A DNA stretch of 64,000 bases from Prosthecobacter sp. (GTDB lineage: Bacteria; Verrucomicrobiota; Verrucomicrobiia; Verrucomicrobiales; Verrucomicrobiaceae). Below are positions 16,321-24,988 of the stretch, one piece after another. The stretch spans positions 1 to 64,000 of the forward strand of contig NZ_JACSRD010000165.1 of the NCBI RefSeq assembly GCF_014879935.1, given 5' to 3'. Position 1 is the stretch's first letter. The number at the start of each line of letters is the position of its first letter. The notes beneath the pieces are model-generated. The model was not told where the DNA came from. It saw only the letters and a list, made by a program, of their open reading frames with translations, and made no database searches. Made by a program: the position numbers and the translations under genes.

Positions 16321-17484
16321 TCAGCGTGCCGCAGAAGCCCCGAGATGACGCCTGTAAATATCTTCCAGGCGATCCAGCATGTGATCGAGGCTGTGATGTT
16401 GCTCAACCATGGCACGACCGGCCTGGATCATGCGCTTGGTGTCATCCGGATGGTCGATGGCTTCGGCAATACGTGCTGCGAGAGCGGTTGAATCTCCCGC
16501 AGCAGTAATGCGACCGGTTTTTCCTTCCTGGATGATCTCGGGAATGCCGCCGCAGTCACTGCCAACGACGGCAGTGCCGCAAGCGAGGGCCTGAAGGCCG
16601 ATCTGCGGCACCCCCTCGTGCTTGATCGAGGGGATGCAGAGAACGTCGAGAGCGCGGAGGACGTTTGGAATGTCTTCGCGGTGTCCCGTGAAGACCACCT
16701 GCCCTTCCACGCCATGCTGGCGGGCGATTCCCGCGTAGTTTTCCACCGGCGCACCGCCACCGACGACGACAAACTGGAAATCGCGTCCGGCCGCGCGCAG
16801 GCGGCGGACTGCATCGAAGAAGACCGCGTGGCCTTTCCATGAGCGGAGCACCGAGACCATGCCGATCACAGGCGGTGCCCCGGGATCACAGTTCACCGGC
16901 AGTTCCGCTTCCGCCCCCTCGGGGTGGAAGCGGGACACATCAATGCCGGTGGGCAGAGTGGTGATGTGACCGCCAGAGAGATGGAAGATGCTCTGAAAAT
17001 GATCGGTGATCTTCTGGCTCGTGGTCAGCACGTGATCCGCGAAGGTGGTGAACGCATGGCGGCTGACCCAGGCGTTCGGATAGCTGACATCGATGTGCCG
17101 GCTGCGGATGAGCAGCGGCGTGCGGGCCAGCCGCGCGGCGATGCCCAGGAGCCAGCCGTCGCGGGAGCTGTGGGTGTTGACGATCTGGATTCGCTCGCGC
17201 CGCAGCCACAGCGCCAGCCGGACGGCGTCAATCGGCAGCAACCGCCGATCAAAAGCGCATTCACGCCGGCCCATGCCAGCCTGCGTCGCCCGCTTCAGGA
17301 TCTGGCTTTGCGGATGTGCGAGAACCCACACAGGGCAGCCCCGACGCTGAAAGCCCGACAACTCAGCCATCACACGATGCTCCTGCCCGCCCCAACCACG
17401 GGAGGCTTCGGAGTGCAGGATGCGCCAGCGGGCGCTCGAGTCGGGAGCAGGATCGGTTTGCACGCAGCCGTCTCTTGTCCGCAC
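16321..17484 (-). CDS. GT4-type glycosyltransferase
   Basis: A 387-residue GT-B fold retaining glycosyltransferase (GT4 family). The N-terminal acceptor half has a Gly-rich loop (SRGWGGQEHRV) and THSSRDGW. The C-terminal donor half has GMVSVLRSWKGH, TGHREDIPNVLRALDVLCIPS and the E-x7-E region KHEGVPQIGLQALACG, followed by DCGGIPEII, all typical. It would add a sugar from a nucleotide-sugar to a glycan at the cytoplasmic membrane. It marks the left boundary of the glycan locus and is divergent from gmd, with a 92-base gap between them. Confidence 0.9.
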   Translation of the reverse strand: MRTRDGCVQTDPAPDSSARWRILHSEASRGWGGQEHRVMAELSGFQRRGCPVWVLAHPQSQILKRATQAGMGRRECAFDRRLLPIDAVRLALWLRRERIQIVNTHSSRDGWLLGIAARLARTPLLIRSRHIDVSYPNAWVSRHAFTTFADHVLTTSQKITDHFQSIFHLSGGHITTLPTGIDVSRFHPEGAEAELPVNCDPGAPPVIGMVSVLRSWKGHAVFFDAVRRLRAAGRDFQFVVVGGGAPVENYAGIARQHGVEGQVVFTGHREDIPNVLRALDVLCIPSIKHEGVPQIGLQALACGTAVVGSDCGGIPEIIQEGKTGRITAAGDSTALAARIAEAIDHPDDTKRMIQAGRAMVEQHHSLDHMLDRLEDIYRRHLGASAAR

Positions 17485-17576
17485 CGGGCTGGAAATAAAG
17501 CGGAAATCCCTCCGGGCTCAGGAAAATCAGTTTGCACCTGCCATCATCTCCCTTTTCATGCATCCTCGATTGTTTC

Positions 17577-18584
17577 ATGAAAAAAGCGCTTATCACCGGT
17601 ATCACAGGCCAGGACGGTTCATACCTGGCCGAATTGTTGCTAAAAAAAGGCTATGAGGTCCACGGTATCATCCGCCGTTCTTCGAGCTTCAACACCGGTC
17701 GTATCGATCACATCTACCAGGACCCACACGTGAACGGCGCCCGCCTGGTGCTGCATTACGGCGATCTGGCGGACGCGGTGCAGATGGTGAAGCTGCTTTA
17801 CGACCTGAAGCCGGACGAAATCTACAACCTGGGCGCCCAATCACACGTGAAGGTGTCTTTTGACATCCCGGAATACACTGGAGACGTCGATGGGCTGGGT
17901 GCCCTCCGCATCCTGGAAGCGATTCGCGAGACGGGGCTCGACAAAAAGACACGTTTTTACCAGGCCTCGTCTTCCGAGATGTTCGGGAAGGTCCAGGAGG
18001 TTCCGCAAACCGAGAAGACGCCGTTCTGGCCGCGATCCCCTTATGGCTGTGCGAAGGTCTTCGCCTACTGGCTCACGGTGAACTATCGCGAGAGCTACGG
18101 CCTGCACGCGTCCAATGGCATTCTCTTCAACCACGAGAGCCCCCGCCGTGGCGAGACCTTCGTGACGCGCAAAATCACCCGTGCCGCCACCCGCATCAAA
18201 ATGGGCCTGCAGGACAAGCTTTACCTGGGCAATCTGGACGCGAAGCGCGACTGGGGCTTCGCCGGCGAATACGTCGAAATGATGTGGCTCATGCTTCAGC
18301 AGGAGCAACCGGACGACTATGTGGTGGCGACGAACGAGACGCACAGCGTGCGCGAATTCTGCCAGGAGGCCTTCAGCCTCCTGGGACTGGACTGGGAAAA
18401 ATACGTGGTGCACGACGCCCGCTACGAGCGCCCGGCCGAGGTCGATCTGCTCATCGGAAACCCGGAGAAGGCCCGCAAACAGCTCGGCTGGGAGCCGAAA
18501 GTGAAGTTCAAGGAACTGGTGAGAATCATGGTCGAAGCCGATCTGAAGCTTGCCGAACATGAAGCCAGGGTGAAACAGCTCTGA
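17577..18584 (+). CDS. gmd: GDP-mannose 4,6-dehydratase
   Basis: Converts GDP-D-mannose to GDP-4-keto-6-deoxy-D-mannose, the first step to GDP-L-fucose. The 335-residue SDR-type protein has the NAD(P)-binding GITGQDGS at residues 8-15, [15 protein letters not shown], the catalytic SSSEMFGK segment, YGCAK as the YxxxK pair, [16 protein letters not shown] and [13 protein letters not shown], all hallmarks of GMD. The ATG at 17577 fits the family start; an upstream GTG/ATG extension does not. It is followed after 2 bases by the next enzyme of the pathway. Confidence 0.96.
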   Translation: MKKALITGITGQDGSYLAELLLKKGYEVHGIIRRSSSFNTGRIDHIYQDPHVNGARLVLHYGDLADAVQMVKLLYDLKPDEIYNLGAQSHVKVSFDIPEYTGDVDGLGALRILEAIRETGLDKKTRFYQASSSEMFGKVQEVPQTEKTPFWPRSPYGCAKVFAYWLTVNYRESYGLHASNGILFNHESPRRGETFVTRKITRAATRIKMGLQDKLYLGNLDAKRDWGFAGEYVEMMWLMLQQEQPDDYVVATNETHSVREFCQEAFSLLGLDWEKYVVHDARYERPAEVDLLIGNPEKARKQLGWEPKVKFKELVRIMVEADLKLAEHEARVKQL

Positions 18585-18586
18585 AG

Positions 18587-19525
18587 ATGATGAAGCTGTA
18601 CATTTCCGGTCACACAGGCATGGTGGGAAGCGCCCTGGTGCGGCGGTTTCAGCGGGAACCCGACGTCACTCTGGTGCTGCGCAGCCGCAAGGAGCTGGAT
18701 CTCACCGACCAGGCCGCAGTGAAAGCATTCTACGCCGCTGAAAAACCCGACGCCGTGATCATTGCCGCCGGCAAGGTGGGCGGCATCCACGCCAACAACA
18801 CCTATCCTGCCGAATTTCTCCACGAGAACCTCGCCATCGCCACCAACGGCATCCACGGAGCCTGGATCAACGGCGTCAAGCGCCTGCTGTTCCTCGGCAG
18901 TTCCTGCATCTATCCCAAGCTGGCACCGCAGCCGATGCGTGAAGACTGCCTGCTCTCCTCGGCCCTCGAACCAACCAACGAAGCCTACGCCATCGCCAAA
19001 GTCGCCGGCCTGAAGATGGCGGAGTACTACCGCAAGCAGTATGGCGTGGTATATCACTCCGCCATGCCGACGAACCTGTATGGCCCGGGCGACAACTACC
19101 ACCCTCAGAACTCGCACGTGATGCCGGCGCTCATAAGGCGTTTCCACGAGGCCAAACAGGCCAGCCTGCCCGAGGTGACCGCGTGGGGCACAGGCAGCCC
19201 TCGGCGAGAATTCCTGCATGCCGACGATCTGGCAGACGCCTGCGCCTTCCTGATGAAGCTGGAGAACCCGCCCGACCTCGTGAACGTGGGCTGCGGCACC
19301 GATGTGACCATCCGTGAACTGGTTGAACTGGTGGCAGAAACCGTCGGTTACCAAGGCAAGATCGTCTGGGATGCCTCGAAGCCGGACGGCACGCCCCGCA
19401 AGCTGCTGGACACCTCGCGCATCAACAATCTCGGCTGGAAACCGCACATCTCGCTCAAGGACGGGCTCGTTCGGACTTATCAGTCGTTCCTGGAGGAACT
19501 GGCCGCAGGCAAACTGCGTGCCTAG
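18587..19525 (+). CDS. fcl: GDP-L-fucose synthase
   Basis: The bifunctional 3,5-epimerase/4-reductase that turns GDP-4-keto-6-deoxymannose into GDP-L-fucose. The 312-residue protein has GHTGMVGSA near residue 10, [15 protein letters not shown] with the catalytic serine and cysteine, [15 protein letters not shown] with the YxxxK pair, and [12 protein letters not shown]. Start is ATG at 18587 or the adjacent ATG at 18590. It follows gmd by 2 bases, so the pair is one unit supplying GDP-fucose to the locus. Confidence 0.96.
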   Translation: MMKLYISGHTGMVGSALVRRFQREPDVTLVLRSRKELDLTDQAAVKAFYAAEKPDAVIIAAGKVGGIHANNTYPAEFLHENLAIATNGIHGAWINGVKRLLFLGSSCIYPKLAPQPMREDCLLSSALEPTNEAYAIAKVAGLKMAEYYRKQYGVVYHSAMPTNLYGPGDNYHPQNSHVMPALIRRFHEAKQASLPEVTAWGTGSPRREFLHADDLADACAFLMKLENPPDLVNVGCGTDVTIRELVELVAETVGYQGKIVWDASKPDGTPRKLLDTSRINNLGWKPHISLKDGLVRTYQSFLEELAAGKLRA

Positions 19526-19617
19526 CCCCGAGACCGGGCTCGCATCCTGCTCAGAAAGAACGGCGTTTCTTGGTTGCGCATGCCGAATGCAAAACCCAAA
19601 GTGACATTCTGCCCGAC

Positions 19618-20238
19618 ATGCCTCCCACGGACTCAAGCCTCAACATCACCCAGACCAAGTTTCTCCTCGGAACCGCAGAACGTGAGATGCTGACCGGCCA
19701 TCATGGCCTTGTGGTGTGGATGACTGGACTTTCGGGAGCGGGCAAATCGAGCATCGCAGTCGGCCTGGACCATCATCTCAACCGCCAGCGCCATCTGTCC
19801 TACATCCTGGACGGCGACAACCTGCGCTCCGGCCTGTGCATGGACCTTTCCTTCAGCGAACAAGACCGCAGCGAGAACATCCGACGCGCGGGTGAAGTGG
19901 CCAAGCTCATGGCCGAGGCCGGGCTGATTGTCATCTGCGCCCTGATTTCGCCCTTTGCCATGGACCGCAAGAAAGTGCGGGAAAGCTGCGACAAGTCGGC
20001 AGTCCCCTTCATGGAGGTGTTCATCAACGCCCCTCTTGAGGTCTGCGAGCAGCGTGACCCCAAGAAACTCTATCAGCGCGCCCGCGCGGGCTCCATTCCG
20101 GGCTTCACCGGCATCGATTCGCCTTACGAGGCACCGGTGAATCCCGAGGTCGAACTGCGCACCGACCTGCACAGTCTCGATGACTGCATCCGTCATCTCG
20201 CGGCCAATATCACGAAACGCACGGCCTTGGAAGGCTGA
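19618..20238 (+). CDS. cysC: Adenylylsulfate (APS) kinase
   Basis: Phosphorylates APS to PAPS, the sulfate donor. The 206-residue protein has the P-loop GLSGAGKS at residues 37-44, LDGDNLRSGL, FSEQDRSENIRR, FISPF-like LISPFAMDR, and PGFTGIDSPYE, all typical of CysC. The ATG at 19618 is preferred over an upstream in-frame TTG. No sulfate adenylyltransferase (cysD/cysN or sat) is in the window. A PAPS-type sulfotransferase is encoded at 34465, so this kinase probably feeds glycan sulfation rather than cysteine synthesis (inference). Confidence 0.94.
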   Translation: MPPTDSSLNITQTKFLLGTAEREMLTGHHGLVVWMTGLSGAGKSSIAVGLDHHLNRQRHLSYILDGDNLRSGLCMDLSFSEQDRSENIRRAGEVAKLMAEAGLIVICALISPFAMDRKKVRESCDKSAVPFMEVFINAPLEVCEQRDPKKLYQRARAGSIPGFTGIDSPYEAPVNPEVELRTDLHSLDDCIRHLAANITKRTALEG

Positions 20239-20272
20239 ATGTGAATCTGGCGCCTTTCTCCCCATTTCCCGC

Positions 20273-21427
20273 ATGAGTCGCAAAGTTTGCATCGTCGTCA
20301 CCGCCCGCCCCAGCTACTCCCGCATCCGCAGCACGATGCTCGCACTCCGAGATCTGCCTGGCGTGGAGCTTCAGGTGGTGCTGGCAGCCTCTTCGCTGCT
20401 CGACATCTACGGCAACGTGGCAGAGTTCATCCAAAAGGACGGCTTCACAGCCAACGCTCGCGTTTACAACGTGATCGACGGCCAGAGCCGCCTCACCTCG
20501 GCCAAGACGACCGGCCTTGGGATGATCGAGCTCGCCACGGTCTTCGATAATCTGCAGCCAGACATCGTGGTCACCATTGCGGACCGGTTTGAAACGATGT
20601 CCACCGCGGTGGCCGCAGCTTACATGCACATTCCACTGGCGCACATCCAGGGCGGCGAGATCACCGGCTCCATCGACGAGAAAGTGCGGCATTCGATCAC
20701 CAAGCTGGCTGACACGCACTACGTCTCCACTGAGCAGGCACGAGATTACGTGATCCGCATGGGCGAACCGCCGGAGCGTGTGTTCAAGACCGGCTGCCCG
20801 TCGATCGACATCGCTGCCGATGTGCTCAACGCCCCAGACCTCTCCGCCGATATCTTCGAAAAGTACGGCGGCGTGGGTCACAAACTCGAGCTCTCCAGCG
20901 GTTTCATCGTGCTCATGCAGCACCCGGTGACAAACGAAGCCCCTGTGGCGCGGAAACAGATGGACGCCTCCCTCGAAGCCGCACGCCGCCTCAATCTGCC
21001 GGTTCTTTGCTTCTGGCCGAATCTGGATGCGGGTTCGGATGGCATCTCGCGCGCGATCCGTATTTTCCGCGAGAAGGGACTGGATGAGCACTTCCACTTC
21101 TTCAAGAACATCGCTGGCAATGACTTCCTGCGCCTGCTCATGAAATCGAGCTGCATCGTCGGCAACTCCAGCGTCGCCATCCGCGAATGCTCCTTCCTTG
21201 GCGTTCCGGCCGTGAACATCGGCACCCGCCAGCAAGGCCGTGAGCACGCGCCAAACGTGCTGCATGCAGGACATGATGCGGATGAAATTCTGGCCGCCAT
21301 CTCGAAGCAGGTGGCTCACGGCCGTCATGAGACCTCACATCTCTACGGCGACGGACAATCGGGGCCGCGAATTGCAAAGCTGCTCTCCGAGGTCCCGCTC
21401 GAAACCGCGAAGAAACTGAATTACTGA
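20273..21427 (+). CDS. neuC: UDP-N-acetylglucosamine 2-epimerase (NeuC-type)
   Basis: A 384-residue GT-B-fold epimerase of the hydrolysing NeuC type, which makes N-acetylmannosamine (or an analogue) for sialic-acid-like sugars. Seen are VTARPSYSRIRS at the N-terminus, ADRFETMSTAVAA, HIQGGEITGSIDEKVRHSITKLAD with the catalytic Asp/Glu/His region, KTGCPSIDIA, and GNSSVAIRECSFLGVPAVNIGTRQ near the C-terminus. The start at ATG 20273 fits the family. It lies 34 bases after cysC and upstream of a methyltransferase and a neuA-type gene, so it begins the nonulosonic acid group. Confidence 0.92.
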   Translation: MSRKVCIVVTARPSYSRIRSTMLALRDLPGVELQVVLAASSLLDIYGNVAEFIQKDGFTANARVYNVIDGQSRLTSAKTTGLGMIELATVFDNLQPDIVVTIADRFETMSTAVAAAYMHIPLAHIQGGEITGSIDEKVRHSITKLADTHYVSTEQARDYVIRMGEPPERVFKTGCPSIDIAADVLNAPDLSADIFEKYGGVGHKLELSSGFIVLMQHPVTNEAPVARKQMDASLEAARRLNLPVLCFWPNLDAGSDGISRAIRIFREKGLDEHFHFFKNIAGNDFLRLLMKSSCIVGNSSVAIRECSFLGVPAVNIGTRQQGREHAPNVLHAGHDADEILAAISKQVAHGRHETSHLYGDGQSGPRIAKLLSEVPLETAKKLNY

Positions 21428-21498
21428 CAGCACACAGCCTCACAAACGGCTCAAGAGGCGCTCTCAACGGCCTTTCACTGACTTCCAGCACTCATCTC

Positions 21499-22434
21499 AT
21501 GTATCCCTCCCCTCTCAGCCGTCCTGAGCGCATCAAAAATCTGGGTTATGACTTCGCCCGTCAGCCCAAGGAGCGAATCCGCCGCTGCAACCTCTCCGGA
21601 GCCAGCGACTTCATAACGATCACGCATGTGGACCGCTATGGCTACCCTGCCCGCGCTGATCTTTGCCGCACCTCAGGGCTGGTCTTCCTGAACCCTGTTA
21701 TGACGCAGGACGCCTACACGGAGTTCTACAAGCACACCTACCGTCCGCTGGTCAGCGCCTTTCACAACCGCCTCATTGATGCCCGCACGATCCAGGATGA
21801 GCAGCGTGGCTACGCCGCCGAGGTGATCGAATTTGTCGCCCCTGAATTCCAGGGCAAGCCCATGCGCAACTTGCTCGACATTGGCGGCTCCACCGGAATT
21901 GTCGCAGCCGAGTTTGTGAAAGCCTTCGGCTGCAAGGCCACCGTGGTCGATCCAGCGCCCGACGAGCTCGTTTTTGCCGGCGAAATGGGAATGCAAGCAA
22001 TCCCAGGCTTCATCGAAAATGTGAACCTGGAGAAAGGAGCGTACGACTTTGTGATGATCTGCCAGAGCATCGACCACCTCCTGGATGTCGATCTGGCCAT
22101 CAAGCGCATGCGTGATGCCATGACGGATGATGGCGTGTTCTTCATCGACATCGTGGACTTCCGGGCGGCCTATCTGCGCAACCAACGCATCGAGGACGCG
22201 ATCAAGATCGACCATCCCTACTATTTCACGCGCCAGACCATCGAAGCCTACCTGCGCAAGCATGGTCTCCGGGTCGAACGTGTGAATTTTGCCGCGGATC
22301 ATCTGCATGTCGGCTTCCTGTGCCGCAAGTGCGAGCCGAAGGAAGATTTCCTCCCCGAAACTGCATGGATCGAGTCCTTCATCGACGAGGTCCGCCAGAT
22401 CCAGAACGCTCCGCTGTCTCTGCGTCATGGCTAA
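21499..22434 (+). CDS. Class I SAM-dependent methyltransferase
   Basis: A 311-residue protein. An N-terminal part of about 100 residues (with C-x-L-S-G and YPARADLCRTSGLVFLNP, resembling a degenerate zinc-ribbon-type leader of sugar methyltransferases) precedes a Rossmann domain with SAM motif I LLDIGGSTGIVAAEF, then VVDPAPDELVFAGEMG, and MICQSIDHLLDVDLAIKRM. The likely target is a sugar or glycan in this locus. Its stop overlaps the start of the cytidylyltransferase gene by 8 bases, so the two are coupled. Confidence 0.85.
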   Translation: MYPSPLSRPERIKNLGYDFARQPKERIRRCNLSGASDFITITHVDRYGYPARADLCRTSGLVFLNPVMTQDAYTEFYKHTYRPLVSAFHNRLIDARTIQDEQRGYAAEVIEFVAPEFQGKPMRNLLDIGGSTGIVAAEFVKAFGCKATVVDPAPDELVFAGEMGMQAIPGFIENVNLEKGAYDFVMICQSIDHLLDVDLAIKRMRDAMTDDGVFFIDIVDFRAAYLRNQRIEDAIKIDHPYYFTRQTIEAYLRKHGLRVERVNFAADHLHVGFLCRKCEPKEDFLPETAWIESFIDEVRQIQNAPLSLRHG

Positions 22435-23137
22435 GCCGCGAATCATCGGCCTCATCCCGGCCCGAGGCGGCTCCAAAGGCATTCCTGGCAAAAATCTGCG
22501 CTCGCTCGGCGGCAAGCCGCTGCTTCAACTCGCTCATGAAGCCGCCATGAACTCCGGGGTGGTCGAACGCGTCATCCTTTCGACCGATTCAGAGGAAATC
22601 GCCACCCTTGGACGCAAAGTCGGCATCGAAGTTCCCTTTCTCCGCCCTGCTGAATTCGCGCAGGATGACACGCCCATGATCGCGGTGCTCAAACACCTGA
22701 TTGAGCATCTGCGTGCCAGTGGCGACGTGCCGGATGCGATCATGATCTTGCAACCCACGGCCCCTCTCCGCAGGGCCGAGCATCTGCGCAAGGCCGGTGA
22801 ACTGCTGGTCCCCGAGGAAGTGGATTCAGTGGTGGGGGTCACTGAAATCCCGCAGCACTACGCGCCTCACTACGCAATGAAGGTCACGCCGGAAGGACGA
22901 CTCACACACTACCTTCCAGACAGCGCCAGCATCAAACGCCGTCAGGATGTGCCCAAAGCGTATTCGCGGGATGGCACGGTTTACCTTTTCCGTCTCTCGA
23001 CGCTTGAGAAGTACAACGACATCTATGGAGCCAATTGCATCCCGCTGGTGGTGCCTTCGGATGAAACGCTGAATCTCGACACGCCCGAGGACTGGGAGCA
23101 GGCGGAGCGGGTCTTTGCACGAACGGCGTCCCGCTGA
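22427..23137 (+). CDS. neuA: CMP-nonulosonic acid (acylneuraminate) cytidylyltransferase, copy 1
   Basis: Activates a sialic-like 9-carbon acid with CTP. The 236-residue protein opens with the signature IPARGGSKGIPGKN and then LGGKPLLQLA, VILSTDSEEIA, MILQPTAPLRRAEHL, and near the end NLDTPEDWEQAE. These match NeuA/PseF/LegF-type enzymes. The ATG at 22427 lies inside the end of the methyltransferase gene (8-base overlap). Which acid it uses cannot be told. Its stop codon directly abuts the stop of the convergent asnB-type gene. Confidence 0.92.
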   Translation: MAKPRIIGLIPARGGSKGIPGKNLRSLGGKPLLQLAHEAAMNSGVVERVILSTDSEEIATLGRKVGIEVPFLRPAEFAQDDTPMIAVLKHLIEHLRASGDVPDAIMILQPTAPLRRAEHLRKAGELLVPEEVDSVVGVTEIPQHYAPHYAMKVTPEGRLTHYLPDSASIKRRQDVPKAYSRDGTVYLFRLSTLEKYNDIYGANCIPLVVPSDETLNLDTPEDWEQAERVFARTASR

Positions 23138-24967
23138 TCAGTCGAGAAACTGCCGCGCCCAGATTTCGAGATTGATCCACTGCCAGATGAAGAAGGAGTT
23201 CTGGTTGTCGCCAGCCAGGTAGCGATCATAACGCTCCTTCGCACGATCAGGGCAGATCCATCCACGTTGCCGGAAAGACGCGCTGCCGAGGATGTCTTCG
23301 ACGAAGGGCCTCCACTCGTTCGCCAGCCACTCCCGCTGCGGGCTTTGCACGGTGCGTTTGGGTGCCTCGGCGACGGCTGGATCAATTTGCCGGCGCAACA
23401 ATTCGCGCACCGGCGCCTTGGTGCCGCGCCGGTTCATCAAGATCTCCGGTGACAATGCCAGCCCCCATTCAACCAGTTCGTGGTCCATGAACGGAACACG
23501 CAGTTCCTTAGAGTACATCATCGAGATGCGGTCGTTGAAGCGGAGCGCTCGTGGAATCTTGGTGGCGAGGAGGTCGCTCATCGCCAGATCACGTGCCGAG
23601 TGGCCTGTGGATGGCGGGAGCGTTGGAGTTCGGATTTCCGCGTTCCGCAAGACACTGCCCATGGCTTCGGCGTGAAAAGGGATCGTGCCATCGATGGCCG
23701 CACCGCCGCCGACGCGGGCGTGGGCGAGGTGCTTTTCGATGCCGGCCCGCGGTTCCTGCCAGAATGCCATGTACTCAGACAAAGCGGCCTCATAGGCCGG
23801 TGTGCCCAGCTTCTGGGCGAGGTCGGCCAGGTGGTACTTTTTGTAGCCGAGGAAGATTTCATCGACGCCGTTGCCGTCCAGCAAGACCGTCACGCCAAGC
23901 GAACCCGCGCACTCATACAACGGAGCAAAGCCAATGACCGGAACACCCCCAAACGGCTCCGCCTGATGCCGTAACACGGATTCGAACCGTGCCAGGCAAT
24001 CTTCCGCGTCCTGCATGATGTAATGACAATTCACGCCCGTGCCCTGCGTCGCACGCCTTACCCAATCTCGCTCGCTGTAAGGATCTGCGTAATCCTGGGT
24101 GAAACCATGGATCTCCGGATGAAACCGGGTGACGTAATGGATGAGCGTGGACGAATCGACTCCGCCAGAGACGTTCACCCCGACAGGCACATCACTGATC
24201 AAGTGACGTTTGACCACAGCCGCCAGCAGATGGTCCAGTTCTTCGAGGATGTCTTCTTCTTTGCACGCAGTGCGACCCGCAGCCTTGGCTGCGACGTCAT
24301 ACCAGCGGACGATCTTCACTGCCGCGGGATCATCGAGACTCACCCGCATGCAGCAGCCTGCCTCAAGGCGGATCACCCCTTCAAAGAAGGTGGGCGTGCC
24401 GATCTCGTAGGTGCCGGTGGCCAGGAAGGTCTTGATCGTGTTCAAGTCAGGCGAACGTCGGCCCAGCATCGCAAGCAACGGCGGAATCTCGCTGGCAAAC
24501 AGCCACTGGCCGTCTCGGGACGCGTGGTAGAATGGTTTGATGCCAAAACGATCACGTGCCGCGAACATGGCCCGCTCGGCACGATCATAAATGGCGAAGG
24601 CGAACATGCCATTGAGGTGATCCAGCATCTTGTCCCCCATCGCGGCGAACAGTTCGACCAGCACCTCCGTGTCGCCGTCGGTGCGCCATTCATGCCCGGG
24701 CAGCAGCGCTCTCAGCTCACGATAGTTGAACACTTCCCCGTTGAAAACGATCAGGTAGCGGCCGCAGGCGGATGCCATGGGCTGGTTGGCACGATCATTG
24801 AGGTCCAGAATCTTCAGACGCTTGTGGCCGAGCACGCAGCGTGAGCCTTCCAAGGATTCGAGCCGCCACGCATCAGGACCGCGGTGATTCATCAGATCAA
24901 GGGCACGACGGCAGAGGTCTTGATCGAAAAGTTTTTGCAGGCTCAGCCCGCCAAGAATGCCACACAT
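23138..24967 (-). CDS. asnB: Asparagine synthetase (glutamine-hydrolysing)-like amidotransferase
   Basis: A 609-residue two-domain protein. The N-terminal Ntn glutaminase starts with the catalytic Cys2 (MCGILGG) and shows NHRGPDAWR and FNGEVFNYRELR. The C-terminal ATP-pyrophosphatase domain has the PP-loop NVSGGVDSS and GFTQDYADPYSERD. The length fits the AsnB family. In glycan loci such proteins often amidate a sugar acid or other carboxylate rather than making free asparagine, and that is a reasonable reading here given the uronate and nonulosonate genes (inference). It is transcribed against its neighbours: tail-to-tail with neuA, and head-to-head with the gene at 24989. Confidence 0.88.
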   Translation of the reverse strand: MCGILGGLSLQKLFDQDLCRRALDLMNHRGPDAWRLESLEGSRCVLGHKRLKILDLNDRANQPMASACGRYLIVFNGEVFNYRELRALLPGHEWRTDGDTEVLVELFAAMGDKMLDHLNGMFAFAIYDRAERAMFAARDRFGIKPFYHASRDGQWLFASEIPPLLAMLGRRSPDLNTIKTFLATGTYEIGTPTFFEGVIRLEAGCCMRVSLDDPAAVKIVRWYDVAAKAAGRTACKEEDILEELDHLLAAVVKRHLISDVPVGVNVSGGVDSSTLIHYVTRFHPEIHGFTQDYADPYSERDWVRRATQGTGVNCHYIMQDAEDCLARFESVLRHQAEPFGGVPVIGFAPLYECAGSLGVTVLLDGNGVDEIFLGYKKYHLADLAQKLGTPAYEAALSEYMAFWQEPRAGIEKHLAHARVGGGAAIDGTIPFHAEAMGSVLRNAEIRTPTLPPSTGHSARDLAMSDLLATKIPRALRFNDRISMMYSKELRVPFMDHELVEWGLALSPEILMNRRGTKAPVRELLRRQIDPAVAEAPKRTVQSPQREWLANEWRPFVEDILGSASFRQRGWICPDRAKERYDRYLAGDNQNSFFIWQWINLEIWARQFLD

Positions 24968-24988
24968 GCTCGTTTACGGTGAAAGTGC

